64,000 nt of DNA from Sulfuricurvum sp. (GCF_028713855.1 NZ_JAQTNN010000014.1:16813-80812); one strand, 5' to 3'; positions 1 to 9,298 are shown, numbered from the stretch's first letter. A program made the numbers and translations. The notes: a model not told the origin generated them from the letters alone.

Positions 1-80
1 TTGTCTCTGCTCATTATTCACTCTATGGGCGTAAAGTCACTCTTTTTATTTTTATCCTGTGCGGAACGGGGAGCATTACG

Positions 81-122
81 GTCAAAGCATCAACGAAATT
101 TATCCTGGAAAGCGGCTTTGAC
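81..122. repeat. Inverted repeat upstream of the Ro60 gene
   Basis: GTCAAAGC at 81-88 is the exact reverse complement of GCTTTGAC at 115-122, with a 26-base spacer. It lies 35 bases before the start of the TROVE gene. Bases 1-157 hold no convincing complete gene; frames 1 and 3 of the plus strand are open but show nothing I recognise. The stem could be part of a leader RNA, a small RNA or a regulatory site. Bacterial Ro proteins often sit beside Y-like RNA genes, but I cannot fold this into a Y RNA by eye. Confidence 0.3.
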
Positions 123-157
123 ACTTTCATCTCCCCACCTAATACTTGGAGACTATT

Positions 158-1687
158 ATGTCTAAATTTAACACCATACCTTCACAAAAGCAGTCTAACC
201 TTGCCGATGGCATCTCATACCGCAACGATGCCAAACATGAACTGGCTATCAGTGTCATGAGTTCGACTCTGAGCAACGACTTCTTTTATGAGCGTGAAGA
301 GAGCCGTATCGCATCTCTCGAAACCCTATCCAAAGAGCTGATAGCAGATAATGAAGCTTCCTTCGTCGCCAAATGCGCGATCTATGCCCGTCATAATGCC
401 AACCTGCGTTCCGTATCCCATGTACTGGGCGTTACCTTATGTGAAAACGCTACCGGCAGCGGAGTGATCAAACCCGCTATCAATCGTCTAATCAAACGGG
501 TCGATGATATGACCGAGCTGGTATCACTATGGAATACCAAGCACCCACAATCAATGGTGCCAAATGGAATGCGAAAAGCATTTCGTGAGGTACTTGAAGA
601 GAAACGTTTTGATGCGTATCAGCTCAAAAAATATGAGCAGAAAAATGCCAAAGTAAAACTCAAAGATATTATACGTTTAGCACGCCCCTCAAAACATTTG
701 GAACTTTACAAACAAGTGCTTGATGTCAATCTCCCTAAGATTGAGCAGCTGCATACGTCAATCAAACGTGACACCGATATTCAAGAGACGTTTATTGACC
801 TAGCCAAAGCTAATAAAGTGGGCTATATGGAAGCACTCAAAATGACACCGAAGATATTAGAAGGCTACGGACGTGAAGAGACCTTCAAAGTGTGGAAAGA
901 GATCATTCTTTCAAAAACGTTGCAGAGCCGTTCGGGTGTATTGCCGTTTCGGTATTACAAAGCCTATATCGATCTCACTCAATGCCAAAGCACCCCTGTA
1001 GTAGATCCGATGAACCAAATCGATCTTGAAGAGGTGAGAGAAAAGTATCTTCCCCGTAGTGTATACAAAGATATTCGTAATGTTCTCGAAGAAGCATTCT
1101 CATATGTGACACGTATCGAACCTCTTGCATCTGAGGGAGAAAAAGTAGCGATTCTTATTGATAATTCAGGCTCCATGGACAGCCAATCATTAGGGATAAG
1201 CTTGTTTTCTCATGCACAGATTTTAGCTAAAGCGATTATTGAGAATGTAGGATGTTCAAACACCTATCTCTATTTTTGGTCGGATATATGTGAAGAATGG
1301 AAATTGGAGTTAAATTTCACATTTGAGCAAATCAGTCGACATCATGCTGCTAACCGCGCTACTTACGTCAATATGCCGTTTCATCGTTTAATAGAAGATG
1401 AAATCATAGTGGATAAAGTAATCATACTTACCGATAATCAAATGTATGCGCAAAACAGCAAGAAAGAGACTTTCAAGACCTACGCCGATCTCTACAAACA
1501 GCGTATTGCACCGGATGTAAAAGTGCTGTTCTGGGATTTGGCAGGATATGGTGCCGGAACACCGATCAAACTCGATGGGGATTTTTTAGAGATTAGTGGG
1601 CTCTCCGATAAACTTCTCAGGGTTGCTCCGAAACTTTGGAATGATCCGGATGCATTGGTAAATGAGATCGAATCGATCAATCTTTAA
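158..1687 (+). CDS. rsr: Ro60/Rsr-like TROVE and vWA domain RNA-binding protein
   Basis: A protein of about 509 aa with the two-part layout of Ro60 orthologues. A helical TROVE-type ring fills roughly residues 1-300. A von Willebrand A domain follows, with an intact MIDAS motif DNSGSMD (D335, S337, S339) and a later VIILTD strand. Known family members bind misfolded or small structured RNAs (Y RNAs), and in bacteria act in RNA quality control with PNPase. I place the start at the ATG at 158 because GGAG lies 7 bases upstream; an in-frame TTG at 146 would add four residues but has no better site. Length matches the family (about 520-540 aa). It is followed by small unrecognised genes on the same strand, not by PNPase or RtcBA. 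Confidence 0.88.
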   Translation: MSKFNTIPSQKQSNLADGISYRNDAKHELAISVMSSTLSNDFFYEREESRIASLETLSKELIADNEASFVAKCAIYARHNANLRSVSHVLGVTLCENATGSGVIKPAINRLIKRVDDMTELVSLWNTKHPQSMVPNGMRKAFREVLEEKRFDAYQLKKYEQKNAKVKLKDIIRLARPSKHLELYKQVLDVNLPKIEQLHTSIKRDTDIQETFIDLAKANKVGYMEALKMTPKILEGYGREETFKVWKEIILSKTLQSRSGVLPFRYYKAYIDLTQCQSTPVVDPMNQIDLEEVREKYLPRSVYKDIRNVLEEAFSYVTRIEPLASEGEKVAILIDNSGSMDSQSLGISLFSHAQILAKAIIENVGCSNTYLYFWSDICEEWKLELNFTFEQISRHHAANRATYVNMPFHRLIEDEIIVDKVIILTDNQMYAQNSKKETFKTYADLYKQRIAPDVKVLFWDLAGYGAGTPIKLDGDFLEISGLSDKLLRVAPKLWNDPDALVNEIESINL

Positions 1688-1691
1688 AAAC

Positions 1692-1707
1692 GGACACAAT
1701 GGTGTCC
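1692..1707. other. Short hairpin just after the Ro60 gene
   Basis: GGACAC and GTGTCC form a perfect 6-bp stem around AATG, 5 bases after the stop codon. There is no U-tract, so it is a weak terminator candidate. It could instead be an RNA-processing or attenuation element between the Ro60 gene and the small ORFs downstream. Confidence 0.3.
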
Positions 1708-1753
1708 AACCTCTCCTTTACACTGCCATCATCAAAACGTAAAGGATTACACG

Positions 1754-1837
1754 ATGAAACCTACAACTGCTACACGCACTTCATGGATGAAGAGAACTCA
1801 AGAGACGATTACGCAATGGATGTTTTTTGCGTTTTAA
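1754..1837 (+). CDS. Possible 27-aa peptide
   Basis: ATG at 1754 is preceded by AAAGGA with a suitable spacing and opens a 27-codon frame (starting MKPTTATRTS, ending WMFFAF) that stops at 1835-1837. It is basic and Thr-rich with an aromatic C-terminus. No family is recognised. The ribosome-binding site is the only positive evidence, so this may be a leader peptide or chance. Confidence 0.22.
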   Translation: MKPTTATRTSWMKRTQETITQWMFFAF

Positions 1838-1861
1838 GAAATACATATATAAAGGATATCC

Positions 1862-2035
1862 ATGTGTATTGCACTCATGTTAATAGCGCTGATCAGTATC
1901 ATCATCGGATTCTATCGCATTGTCACTAGACCATCAGCAACGCTGGAAGTACGTTCTTTTGCTATGACATGGGTTTATTCGATGATATGGCCGATTATCG
2001 TCGTGATAATCGCATTATCGATATGTCTGAGATAA
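1862..2035 (+). CDS. 57-aa two-helix membrane protein
   Basis: ATG at 1862 follows AAAGGAT at good spacing and encodes 57 residues. The protein has two strongly hydrophobic segments (about residues 3-17, rich in I/L, and 44-55) separated by a short polar loop with RPSATLEVR. It ends 4 bases before the next ATG, which suggests co-translation with the 232-aa gene downstream. No homologous family is recognised. The Shine-Dalgarno sequence, tight packing and membrane-helix pattern make it more likely than not to be real, as part of the small gene set behind the Ro60-like gene. Confidence 0.5.
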   Translation: MCIALMLIALISIIIGFYRIVTRPSATLEVRSFAMTWVYSMIWPIIVVIIALSICLR

Positions 2036-2039
2036 CGAC

Positions 2040-2738
2040 ATGAAATACACATTGGATGATATGTTCGAATCCCAAAATAAGTTCTGGTCATTGGAATATC
2101 AGGATTTTTATCGCAAAACTTTCGAAGAAACGGTTAGGTTATATCCCCATGATACACAACGGGTGGCTATCCTGCAAAATCGAGCCAGAAAGATTTTGGA
2201 TAAATCGCCTCATTACCATTTTTTGAAAAACCATCTTTTTGATTTTCCTGCAATCAATGCCTATGGCTTTGAGCATTTCGGATGGTTGGATGAGAAGATA
2301 ACCGGATTAACGGATCATTCCCCTTTAGAACTGATATATCTATACTGGTTTGTGACCGTCTGTATCGAAGTGGGATATGGGGACGATAAATATGAGTTTG
2401 AAAATGACTTGCTCAATGCTATAGGTCTGATCGATGAGTTTAAAGCAGGCGTTTTACTCGATGATATTGCTAAAAGACTCCGAAGAGAGCTGATGCTGTG
2501 GCTTGCCGCATATCGAATTATCTGTGATTCTAAATATAAACTGGCGGCTTCTATCGATGTCGAATTTTGGTATTGTGAACCGGAAAAACACGATCCTGTA
2601 AATGAATGGTTTTTCTACTATCTGCCTGTTAATCTCGATCTTGGCGGTGGAAGCGATTGGCCATCATGGGAGGTGCTGATGAAAGCCCGTGAAAAAATCC
2701 TCATCTTTTCCGAAATTGCAAAAATAGAGGTCAAATAA
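2040..2738 (+). CDS. Unrecognised 232-aa protein
   Basis: A soluble, acidic and aromatic-rich protein with many Trp and Tyr residues (FWSLEYQDFYRK near the N-terminus, EWFFYYLPVNLDLGGG near the C-terminus). No signal peptide, membrane helix or catalytic motif is visible. It begins 4 bases after the 57-aa membrane ORF, and its stop codon overlaps the next start (TAATG). Translation is therefore probably coupled in both directions, and these genes likely form one unit with the TROVE gene. I do not recognise a family and assign no function. Confidence 0.7.
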   Translation: MKYTLDDMFESQNKFWSLEYQDFYRKTFEETVRLYPHDTQRVAILQNRARKILDKSPHYHFLKNHLFDFPAINAYGFEHFGWLDEKITGLTDHSPLELIYLYWFVTVCIEVGYGDDKYEFENDLLNAIGLIDEFKAGVLLDDIAKRLRRELMLWLAAYRIICDSKYKLAASIDVEFWYCEPEKHDPVNEWFFYYLPVNLDLGGGSDWPSWEVLMKAREKILIFSEIAKIEVK

Positions 2739-3217
2739 TGCCATTAATCGCGTTGTATATTTTGAGTGCAGTGATTTTGCTAATAAGTGATATTGATGGC
2801 ATTCGTACAGATCTATTTAGCGGAGAATTGTCCGTTTGGGTATTTTTTCTGATACTGGTTCCTATCGTATCTTTTGCCATGATTTTAGCTCTTATGTCCA
2901 TTGTTCTTCTCATCACAATGTTATGGATGATATTTGAAGCACCCCTGCGGTGGCTCTTCGTAGAGTTGTATATTTTGAGTATGCGAATATGGTATTACGG
3001 GCGATTAATTTTTATGTCACGTCAGCGCAGACGCATCGAATATGAGAAAACCCTTCCTGCACTGATCGAGCTTAAACGATTGCGCAACCGCTTGAAAGCA
3101 TCGATGCGTGAACCGACTCCAGCTCCTATCGAAACCGATGTGCAGAAAAAAGCAAAAAACGACTTATGGGTGGTAGTGGCAATTTTGGTTGCATGGGGTT
3201 TGCTCAGTGGGGGATGA
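2738..3217 (+). CDS. Small multi-pass membrane protein, unknown function
   Basis: A 159-aa protein with hydrophobic segments at about residues 2-20, 28-66 (probably two helices) and 145-157. A basic cytoplasmic stretch of about residues 85-125 is rich in Arg and Lys. Its ATG overlaps the previous stop codon in TAATG, so it is translationally coupled to the 232-aa gene. It could anchor that protein at the membrane, but this is inference from gene order only. No family is recognised. Confidence 0.65.
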   Translation: MPLIALYILSAVILLISDIDGIRTDLFSGELSVWVFFLILVPIVSFAMILALMSIVLLITMLWMIFEAPLRWLFVELYILSMRIWYYGRLIFMSRQRRRIEYEKTLPALIELKRLRNRLKASMREPTPAPIETDVQKKAKNDLWVVVAILVAWGLLSGG

Positions 3218-3238
3218 ATAACTTGATGAAAATGAACA

Positions 3239-3260
3239 TCGATTCTCTTGTGTGAATCGA
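3239..3260. terminator. Hairpin between the Ro60 unit and the RM genes
   Basis: TCGATTC and GAATCGA pair as a 7-bp stem around an 8-base loop, 22 bases after the preceding stop codon. There is no immediate U-run, so intrinsic termination is uncertain; the position at a transcription-unit boundary is the main support. Confidence 0.3.
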
Positions 3261-3349
3261 CGCGATTGAGTGGGTTAAGTCCTTCTCTAATGAAATCAAG
3301 GTAAAATCAACTTTATTTTTTCTTTACTTAAATTAATAGGATTTAACAT

Positions 3350-4897
3350 ATGCCTTCTCTCGACTGGATCGGTAAAGCTTCCATACTCAATCATCACAAT
3401 GAAATCCCCTACCGACTCGTCGAATGCAATGAAGTTGTTGGTGATTTGAATGCAGGGAACCTCATAGTTAAAGGGGATAACCTTCATGCATTAAAGGCTC
3501 TTCTGCCTTATTACAAGGGCAAAGTTAAACTGATTTATATTGATCCTCCCTATAACACAGGAAATGAAGGATGGGTCTATAATGATGCTGTAAATAGTCC
3601 CGAGATAAAAGAGTGGCTTGGACGAGCTGTTGGGCAAGAAGCTGAAGATCTTTGTCGTCATGATAAATGGCTGAATATGATTTATCCTCGTCTAAAATTA
3701 TTGAAAGAATTTTTATCTGAGGATGGCTCCATATGGATTAGTATTGATGATAATGAAGTTCATCATCTTAGAACTCTTATGGACGAAATCTTTGGTGTAA
3801 AAAGATTTATTGCATGCAATGTATGGCAAAAGCGTTACTCACGTGAAAACCGTGAGGCGATTGGAGATGTTCATGAATATATTGTTGTTTATGCTATGAA
3901 TCCAACATTATTCAAACAAAAACGAAACCGTATTCCATTTGATGAAAAACAAGCTAAGGTATATAAAAATCTCAATAATGATCCAAAAGGACGATGGCGT
4001 GGTATTCCGATGACAGCTCAAGCTGGACATGCCACGGCTGAACAGTTTTATGAAATAATTTCACCTGCGGGAAAGGTTTTTCGACCTTCTGAAGGCAGAT
4101 GCTGGTCATTATCCAAAGCAACATATGAAAAATTTCTATCTGAAGGAAAAATATATTTTGGTAAAGATGGAAAATCTCAGCCAAATGTAATTAGATATCT
4201 TTCAGAAGTACAAGGTGTTGTTCCTTGGACGTGGTGGCCACATGAAGAAGTTGGACATACTGATGAAGCTTCAAAGGAACTATTATCTATTTTTGCAGGG
4301 ACTTCTGGTTTTAATACAACCCCCAAACCAACCAGATTAATTCGTCGTATCCTCCAAATCGCAAGTAACCCCGGAGATATTATTATGGATAGTTTTGCGG
4401 GGAGTGGTACTACAGCTCATGCCATATTGGCTCAAAACAATGAAGACAACGGTCAACGCAAATTTGTTTTGGTAGAGATGGAAGATTATGCTCGTGATAT
4501 TACGGCAGAACGAGTAAAAAGAGTCATGCAAGGGTATGGGTCTACTCTAGGCATAGGAGGAGGATTCCGTTACTGTGAACTTGGAGAATCTATCAAAGAT
4601 GAAAATGGAGCGTTAAATCCTGAAGTTTCTGCCGAGGTATTGGCCAAACATCTCTTTTTCAGCGAATACGGCGTACCTCTCGAAACCAAACCAACTTTGC
4701 CTTACATTGGTTCATTTAACGAAAGCGGGCTCTATCTTTTCTTCGATACGTTTGAGCGTAAAAAACTTGCCAAACTCCTCAAAGATTCAAATGAATCTCG
4801 AATCGTATATGCTGCATCTTGCACCATCGATCCTCAAAAACTCAAAGATGCAGGAATTACTTTTCGCCAACTCCCTTTTGAAATCAAGGATCGATAA
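3350..4897 (+). CDS. mod: Type III RM modification methyltransferase (Mod)
   Basis: Adenine-N6 DNA methyltransferase that modifies the recognition site and gives the type III complex its sequence specificity. Motif IV DPPYNTG is at residues 65-71 and the SAM-binding FAGSGTT motif at about 349-355. That order (IV before I) is the beta class typical of Mod subunits. The variable middle part (about residues 130-330) would carry target recognition. At 515 aa it is slightly short for Mod but complete. AGGA precedes the ATG. The stop codon abuts the ATG of the helicase-nuclease subunit, giving the usual mod-res pair. No simple-sequence repeat suggesting phase variation was seen in the gene. Confidence 0.92.
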   Translation: MPSLDWIGKASILNHHNEIPYRLVECNEVVGDLNAGNLIVKGDNLHALKALLPYYKGKVKLIYIDPPYNTGNEGWVYNDAVNSPEIKEWLGRAVGQEAEDLCRHDKWLNMIYPRLKLLKEFLSEDGSIWISIDDNEVHHLRTLMDEIFGVKRFIACNVWQKRYSRENREAIGDVHEYIVVYAMNPTLFKQKRNRIPFDEKQAKVYKNLNNDPKGRWRGIPMTAQAGHATAEQFYEIISPAGKVFRPSEGRCWSLSKATYEKFLSEGKIYFGKDGKSQPNVIRYLSEVQGVVPWTWWPHEEVGHTDEASKELLSIFAGTSGFNTTPKPTRLIRRILQIASNPGDIIMDSFAGSGTTAHAILAQNNEDNGQRKFVLVEMEDYARDITAERVKRVMQGYGSTLGIGGGFRYCELGESIKDENGALNPEVSAEVLAKHLFFSEYGVPLETKPTLPYIGSFNESGLYLFFDTFERKKLAKLLKDSNESRIVYAASCTIDPQKLKDAGITFRQLPFEIKDR

Positions 4898-7420
4898 ATG
4901 ACGCTTAAAACCTATCAACAAAACGCTCTCGATGCATTGCAACGTTATTTTGTCGAGTTTCGAAGTGATGAGAACCCAAAAGCGTCATTGGAACGGACTC
5001 AAGAAGCGTTAGGGCTCAGCAAAACCGCCTACACTCTTGTCAGCTCTGAAGCATGGGATTATCTTCGCCCTTATCTTTGTGTTCGTGTTCCTACCGGTGG
5101 TGGAAAAACACTTATCGCTGCACACAGTGTTTCGTTGGCAATGCGTGAGTTATTACGAAGTGATAGTGCTGTAGTCTTTTGGTTGGCTCCTACCAAAGCG
5201 ATCGTGGATCAAACATTACGTGAACTTCGTAATCACAATAGTGCAGAGCGACAAGCTATTAATGCTGCAACATCCAAAAGCGTTAAGATACTTTCAATTG
5301 ATGAGGCATACTCGAACGCATTTGATTTGGTCAGTGATTTTGTTGTCATTGTCGCAACCTTTGCAACGTTTCGTGTCGATAAAGAAGAGGGGCGTCGTTT
5401 CTTTGGTTTAAACGGTCAATATGTCCATCTCAAACATGCTTTAGGTGATAAACTGAGCTTGCGTGACGTTTTAGCAAAAGCACATCCTATTATCATAGCC
5501 GACGAAGCACACAGTGCTCGAAACGATTTAGCTATATCTCGACTACTGGAAATAGAACCATCGTGTATACTCGAATACACGGCAACTCCACAAATGCAAA
5601 CGCGTGGTGAAAAAGTTGCTAGCAATATCCTAATCAGCGTTTCTGCTTCTGAACTCAAAGCCGAAAATATGATCAAACTTCCTTTGGAAGTTCAAGTGAT
5701 CGATAAGTGGGAAATTGTCGTCAAAGCGGCTATTGAGAAACGGCAAGAGCTCGAAGACCTTAGTGCCGTCGAACTCTCAACAACCGGTCAGTACATTCGT
5801 CCGTTAATCCTCTTCAAGGCTGAGCCGGAAGGGAAGAATGATTCTGTTACCGTCGATGTCTTGGAAGCGTTTTTAAAAGAGAATTTTGCAATACCGGCTG
5901 AACAGATAGCTGTACATACCGGAAAGAGAAAAGATCTCGATGGTATCGATATCATGAGTCAACGCTGCCCGATTCGTTATGTTATTACTGTTGCAGCACT
6001 AAAAGAGGGATGGAATGCCCCTTATGCATCCGTATTCTGCTCTGTTGCTAATATCGCAGGCGGTACAGCAGTAGAACAATTTTTGGGTCGCGTATTGCGG
6101 ATGCCGTATGCTAAACCAAAATCTCAACCAGCATTGGCAAAATCCTATGCGATTGTTACTTCACTGCGAACATCTGAAGTCATTAAAGCGCTCAAAGATA
6201 ATTTGATAGAGTGCGGGTTTGAAGAACAAGAAGCGGAAAAAGTCGTCATTCTTCGACCGTCATTGCCAGAAGTACAAGCTCCTGAAACATTACCTTTGAT
6301 CGAAACAACTGAAGCCGATGATTATTTAGAACGTTGTTTTGCTCCAATCCAAAGCAATTTTAATCCTAATGATATTTCAGTTGAAAAGAAAATCGAAGTT
6401 ATTGCATCGGCTCGTAAAGAGGGTGGAGAGTCATTGGCAAAAGCTGTCGAGCAAAGGGTTATGCAAGAGAGTGAAGCCCGTTTTGCTCAATTTTTCGAGG
6501 TACCTACACTTGCTGTAAAAGAACAGGGTGAATTGTGGGATTTTGATAGTGAAATTTTGATTGAAAGATCAATGCTAAGCGAAGCAGAAATGATCCGTTT
6601 GGCTGAGTTTGATGAGAAAGTTTTCAGTGTCCATGCGCACGGTATGAAACTGGAAGTTGATATTGACGGTAAAAAGCTGGTTACACAAACGCTTGGAAGC
6701 ATTAGAGATGATTTGCTTAGTCTCAGCGGACAGGCTGCAACACCTGATGAAAGAGCATTGACGAATGCTGTTTTAAATAAGTTGGATCGCCGTAATCTGA
6801 CAATGATTGATCAAGCCAAACTGGTCTTTTTTGTTGCCCATGCGGTTCACTATTGTATTCATACTCGCAACATGGATCCAGTCGCTATACGTGCGAATCT
6901 ATACGATTTCGCAGATACCGTCAAGCATATGCTCGAAAGCGGATTGGGGCAAGCACGACAACATGCTTTTCAAGAATTGCTTGAAGGGGATGAACTTGCT
7001 ATCGGACATGCATTTAGATTTGACAGTGATCGTTACCCTTGTAAGCCGGATAAGAACAGTTTGAATTTTAAAAAGCATTTTTACAAAAAAGTGCACGAAA
7101 TGAACAATGAAGAACTTGAGTGTGCGTTATTTATCGATTCTCTTGATGAAGTAGAGATGTGGGTTCGTAATATAGAGATGCAGCCGCAACTTGCGTTTTG
7201 GTTACAAACGGCTACCGATCGCTTTTATCCGGATTTTATTGCAAAACTCAAAGATGGGCGGATATTTGCTATCGAATACAAAGGGGAACATATTATGGAA
7301 AGTTCCGATTCGATTGAAAAAAGACGCGTAGGGGACGTATGGGCTAAGGTGACGGGGAATCTATTTGCGATGGTAGGAAGAAGTGATTTTAAAAACAAAA
7401 TAACTGATTCTATACTCTAA
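4898..7420 (+). CDS. res: Type III RM restriction subunit (Res), helicase-nuclease
   Basis: An 840-aa superfamily 2 ATPase fused to a nuclease, the restriction subunit partner of Mod. Walker A PTGGGKT is at residues 65-71 and the DEAH box at 202-205. A helicase motif VI-like QFLGRVLRMPY follows at about residue 395. Near the C-terminus, YPDF followed by FAIEYKG (about residues 777-795) fits a PD-(D/E)xK nuclease core. ATG follows the mod stop codon directly (TAAATG), so the two are cotranslated. Length and domain order match the family. No frameshift or missing motif was seen, so the system looks active. Confidence 0.92.
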   Translation: MTLKTYQQNALDALQRYFVEFRSDENPKASLERTQEALGLSKTAYTLVSSEAWDYLRPYLCVRVPTGGGKTLIAAHSVSLAMRELLRSDSAVVFWLAPTKAIVDQTLRELRNHNSAERQAINAATSKSVKILSIDEAYSNAFDLVSDFVVIVATFATFRVDKEEGRRFFGLNGQYVHLKHALGDKLSLRDVLAKAHPIIIADEAHSARNDLAISRLLEIEPSCILEYTATPQMQTRGEKVASNILISVSASELKAENMIKLPLEVQVIDKWEIVVKAAIEKRQELEDLSAVELSTTGQYIRPLILFKAEPEGKNDSVTVDVLEAFLKENFAIPAEQIAVHTGKRKDLDGIDIMSQRCPIRYVITVAALKEGWNAPYASVFCSVANIAGGTAVEQFLGRVLRMPYAKPKSQPALAKSYAIVTSLRTSEVIKALKDNLIECGFEEQEAEKVVILRPSLPEVQAPETLPLIETTEADDYLERCFAPIQSNFNPNDISVEKKIEVIASARKEGGESLAKAVEQRVMQESEARFAQFFEVPTLAVKEQGELWDFDSEILIERSMLSEAEMIRLAEFDEKVFSVHAHGMKLEVDIDGKKLVTQTLGSIRDDLLSLSGQAATPDERALTNAVLNKLDRRNLTMIDQAKLVFFVAHAVHYCIHTRNMDPVAIRANLYDFADTVKHMLESGLGQARQHAFQELLEGDELAIGHAFRFDSDRYPCKPDKNSLNFKKHFYKKVHEMNNEELECALFIDSLDEVEMWVRNIEMQPQLAFWLQTATDRFYPDFIAKLKDGRIFAIEYKGEHIMESSDSIEKRRVGDVWAKVTGNLFAMVGRSDFKNKITDSIL

Positions 7421-7501
7421 GTGATTTGAAATAGGACACGACGTTGTCTCATATCTGTGGTAAAAATATTCATTTTAAATAATTAAAGGGATGCATTGTA
7501 A

Positions 7502-8704
7502 ATGCGAGCTAAAAACGTCGGCGAATTACTGAAAATATTGCACTCAAACTCTGCCCTCTTGAGTGCAATATTCGATAGCAACGGTCGGCAGATGAATATC
7601 AACAGTGCCATTGGAATGTCCAATAGTGATACGATATCTTTTTTAGAAGATTACGGCATCATCGAAATTTTTAACAATGAAGTTATCCTCGATGATCAAA
7701 TCATCCATATGCTCGAAGCGCATTTGATAGACGGGTACGATGAAAATCTCTATGATTACGTCGAAATCTTCAAAAAAATAGATACTTCAATTTCAAAATA
7801 CTACAACACCTCCGAAAACGGAGGGGATCCGGCTCGACATCTCCGTGATATCCAAAGAGAATTACAGCGGATGCCAAGAAATCTGTTGGATACGTTACGT
7901 GGTATTCAACGGCATGTAGAGTTTACGTATCGATCTGCTTCCAGTGCACAAGAAAAGCTTCAAGAACTTACTTCCTACAATGAATCTCTTCTGCGATTTG
8001 AATCAAAACTCAGATTTATTCGAGACGAACTGTCTCGATTTAGAGGCTTTTTTACGCATGTGGGTGACACGGCTATTTTGCTTCGCCGAATGCGTCTGAG
8101 AACTTATATATTAGATGTTTCCAATACGCTCATTCAATTAAACAGCAGTGTTGTCGAGTATATACGCAAAACCAATGAAAATATCCGTTTTTACAAACAT
8201 CTAGTCGAGCTTAAAGAGTTGAGAGACCGTAGGGAAATTATTGATAAGACCAATCTCTATGAACTGATTTACGAGTCTGAAAAAGAACCACTTTTAAATG
8301 GCTATTCAACCGTAGAGAGACCAAACTATACTATCAAACTGCATCCTGATTACTCCTATGAAGATGAGTTTGAACAAAAAGTTCTTTCACGGGGTTCAGT
8401 GAGCCAATCCATAGGAAAAATTGAAGCTACCAATGTCCCCATAGACGATTCTTTGTTCAAAGATGAGACCATCGAGGTTGTCAGTTATGCAGTTCTTTTG
8501 GATGGATATGTAATGTCGGATAGCCAGCAGAACCTACTGGAATACATTAAAACGTCTTATCCTGATATTAACGATGAAAACCTTCTTGAAGTTTATTTGT
8601 CTGCAGCTGTTTTTGGAGAACGCTATCTCGAATTTAGTGAAGCAGAAATGGAAATCATTTCAACACACATGTGTATTCCTGCACATTTAAAATCAATACA
8701 CTGA
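7502..8704 (+). CDS. jetA: Wadjet JetA-like kleisin subunit
   Basis: First gene of a four-gene Wadjet/MksBEFG-like operon. It is a 400-aa protein with an N-terminal winged-helix-like part, long amphipathic helices in the middle (about residues 110-260) and an acidic C-terminus, fitting the kleisin role of JetA that bridges the SMC heads. The assignment rests mainly on position directly before JetB-, JetC- and JetD-like genes, since JetA sequences vary. AAGGGA lies 11 bases upstream of the ATG. The 81-base gap before it is the likely promoter region for the operon. Confidence 0.78.
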   Translation: MRAKNVGELLKILHSNSALLSAIFDSNGRQMNINSAIGMSNSDTISFLEDYGIIEIFNNEVILDDQIIHMLEAHLIDGYDENLYDYVEIFKKIDTSISKYYNTSENGGDPARHLRDIQRELQRMPRNLLDTLRGIQRHVEFTYRSASSAQEKLQELTSYNESLLRFESKLRFIRDELSRFRGFFTHVGDTAILLRRMRLRTYILDVSNTLIQLNSSVVEYIRKTNENIRFYKHLVELKELRDRREIIDKTNLYELIYESEKEPLLNGYSTVERPNYTIKLHPDYSYEDEFEQKVLSRGSVSQSIGKIEATNVPIDDSLFKDETIEVVSYAVLLDGYVMSDSQQNLLEYIKTSYPDINDENLLEVYLSAAVFGERYLEFSEAEMEIISTHMCIPAHLKSIH

Positions 8705-8713
8705 GGATACAAA

Positions 8714-9298
8714 ATGGCACTTATTGATACCGCCAAGCTTCCGATTGAAATCAAAGAAATTTTTGACACGTTACGCAGAGGGAATTTTATCGTTGATAAT
8801 CATCCCGATTCCCATCAAAAAAGACTCTATGGCGTTTGCGATTCACACCATTCACTCCTCTTTTCTTATTTTGATAAGCTGGGTTATGAATTGACAGGAG
8901 GGGAGGGTTACTTCCTTTTTACCGTCTCGGATATGCCTGAGAGCGCGAAAGAAAATAGGATTGATCGGGTTCTCGAACTTCTGGATTTTATGGAACTTTT
9001 TCACGGAGTATTTCCCTCTTTTGGTATAGGGTGGCGTGGCTCTCCTGCAGAATTAGCCACAGCGCTCAAAAGTGATGCTATCCGTTATGAGAAACTGGAA
9101 AATGCTCGTATTTCTAGGGGGAAATCATTACAGGAGCTTTGCGAGAAAGTGTTTAGTGAGATGGAGCGCTTTGGAATCATAGTTCCCATTAGTGACAATC
9201 AAAATAATTACATGGTGACATCAGCTTATAACTATGCCAAAGAGTTTTTTGAATCAGTGAAACGAATCAATACCCGTGATGATGAGGCGATACAATGA
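8714..9298 (+). CDS. jetB: Wadjet JetB-like (KITE-type) subunit
   Basis: A 194-aa protein with the size and position of JetB, the winged-helix KITE-type partner (MukE/MksE-like) that binds the kleisin. Visible features are a central GGEGYFLFTV strand region and a C-terminal winged-helix-like segment. It starts 9 bases after jetA and ends in an ATGA overlap with jetC. Identification is by operon context plus general resemblance; the subtype is not resolved. Confidence 0.75.
   Translation: MALIDTAKLPIEIKEIFDTLRRGNFIVDNHPDSHQKRLYGVCDSHHSLLFSYFDKLGYELTGGEGYFLFTVSDMPESAKENRIDRVLELLDFMELFHGVFPSFGIGWRGSPAELATALKSDAIRYEKLENARISRGKSLQELCEKVFSEMERFGIIVPISDNQNNYMVTSAYNYAKEFFESVKRINTRDDEAIQ

Noticed and set aside
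1..145. 3' end of an upstream gene entering the window
   Set aside because: Two plus-strand frames are open but neither shows recognisable protein sequence, and one runs past the Ro60 start; not enough to call.
7430..7460. Second copy of the GGACAC hairpin seen at 1692
   Set aside because: GGACACGACGTTGTC pairs only imperfectly and the similarity is limited to about six bases.
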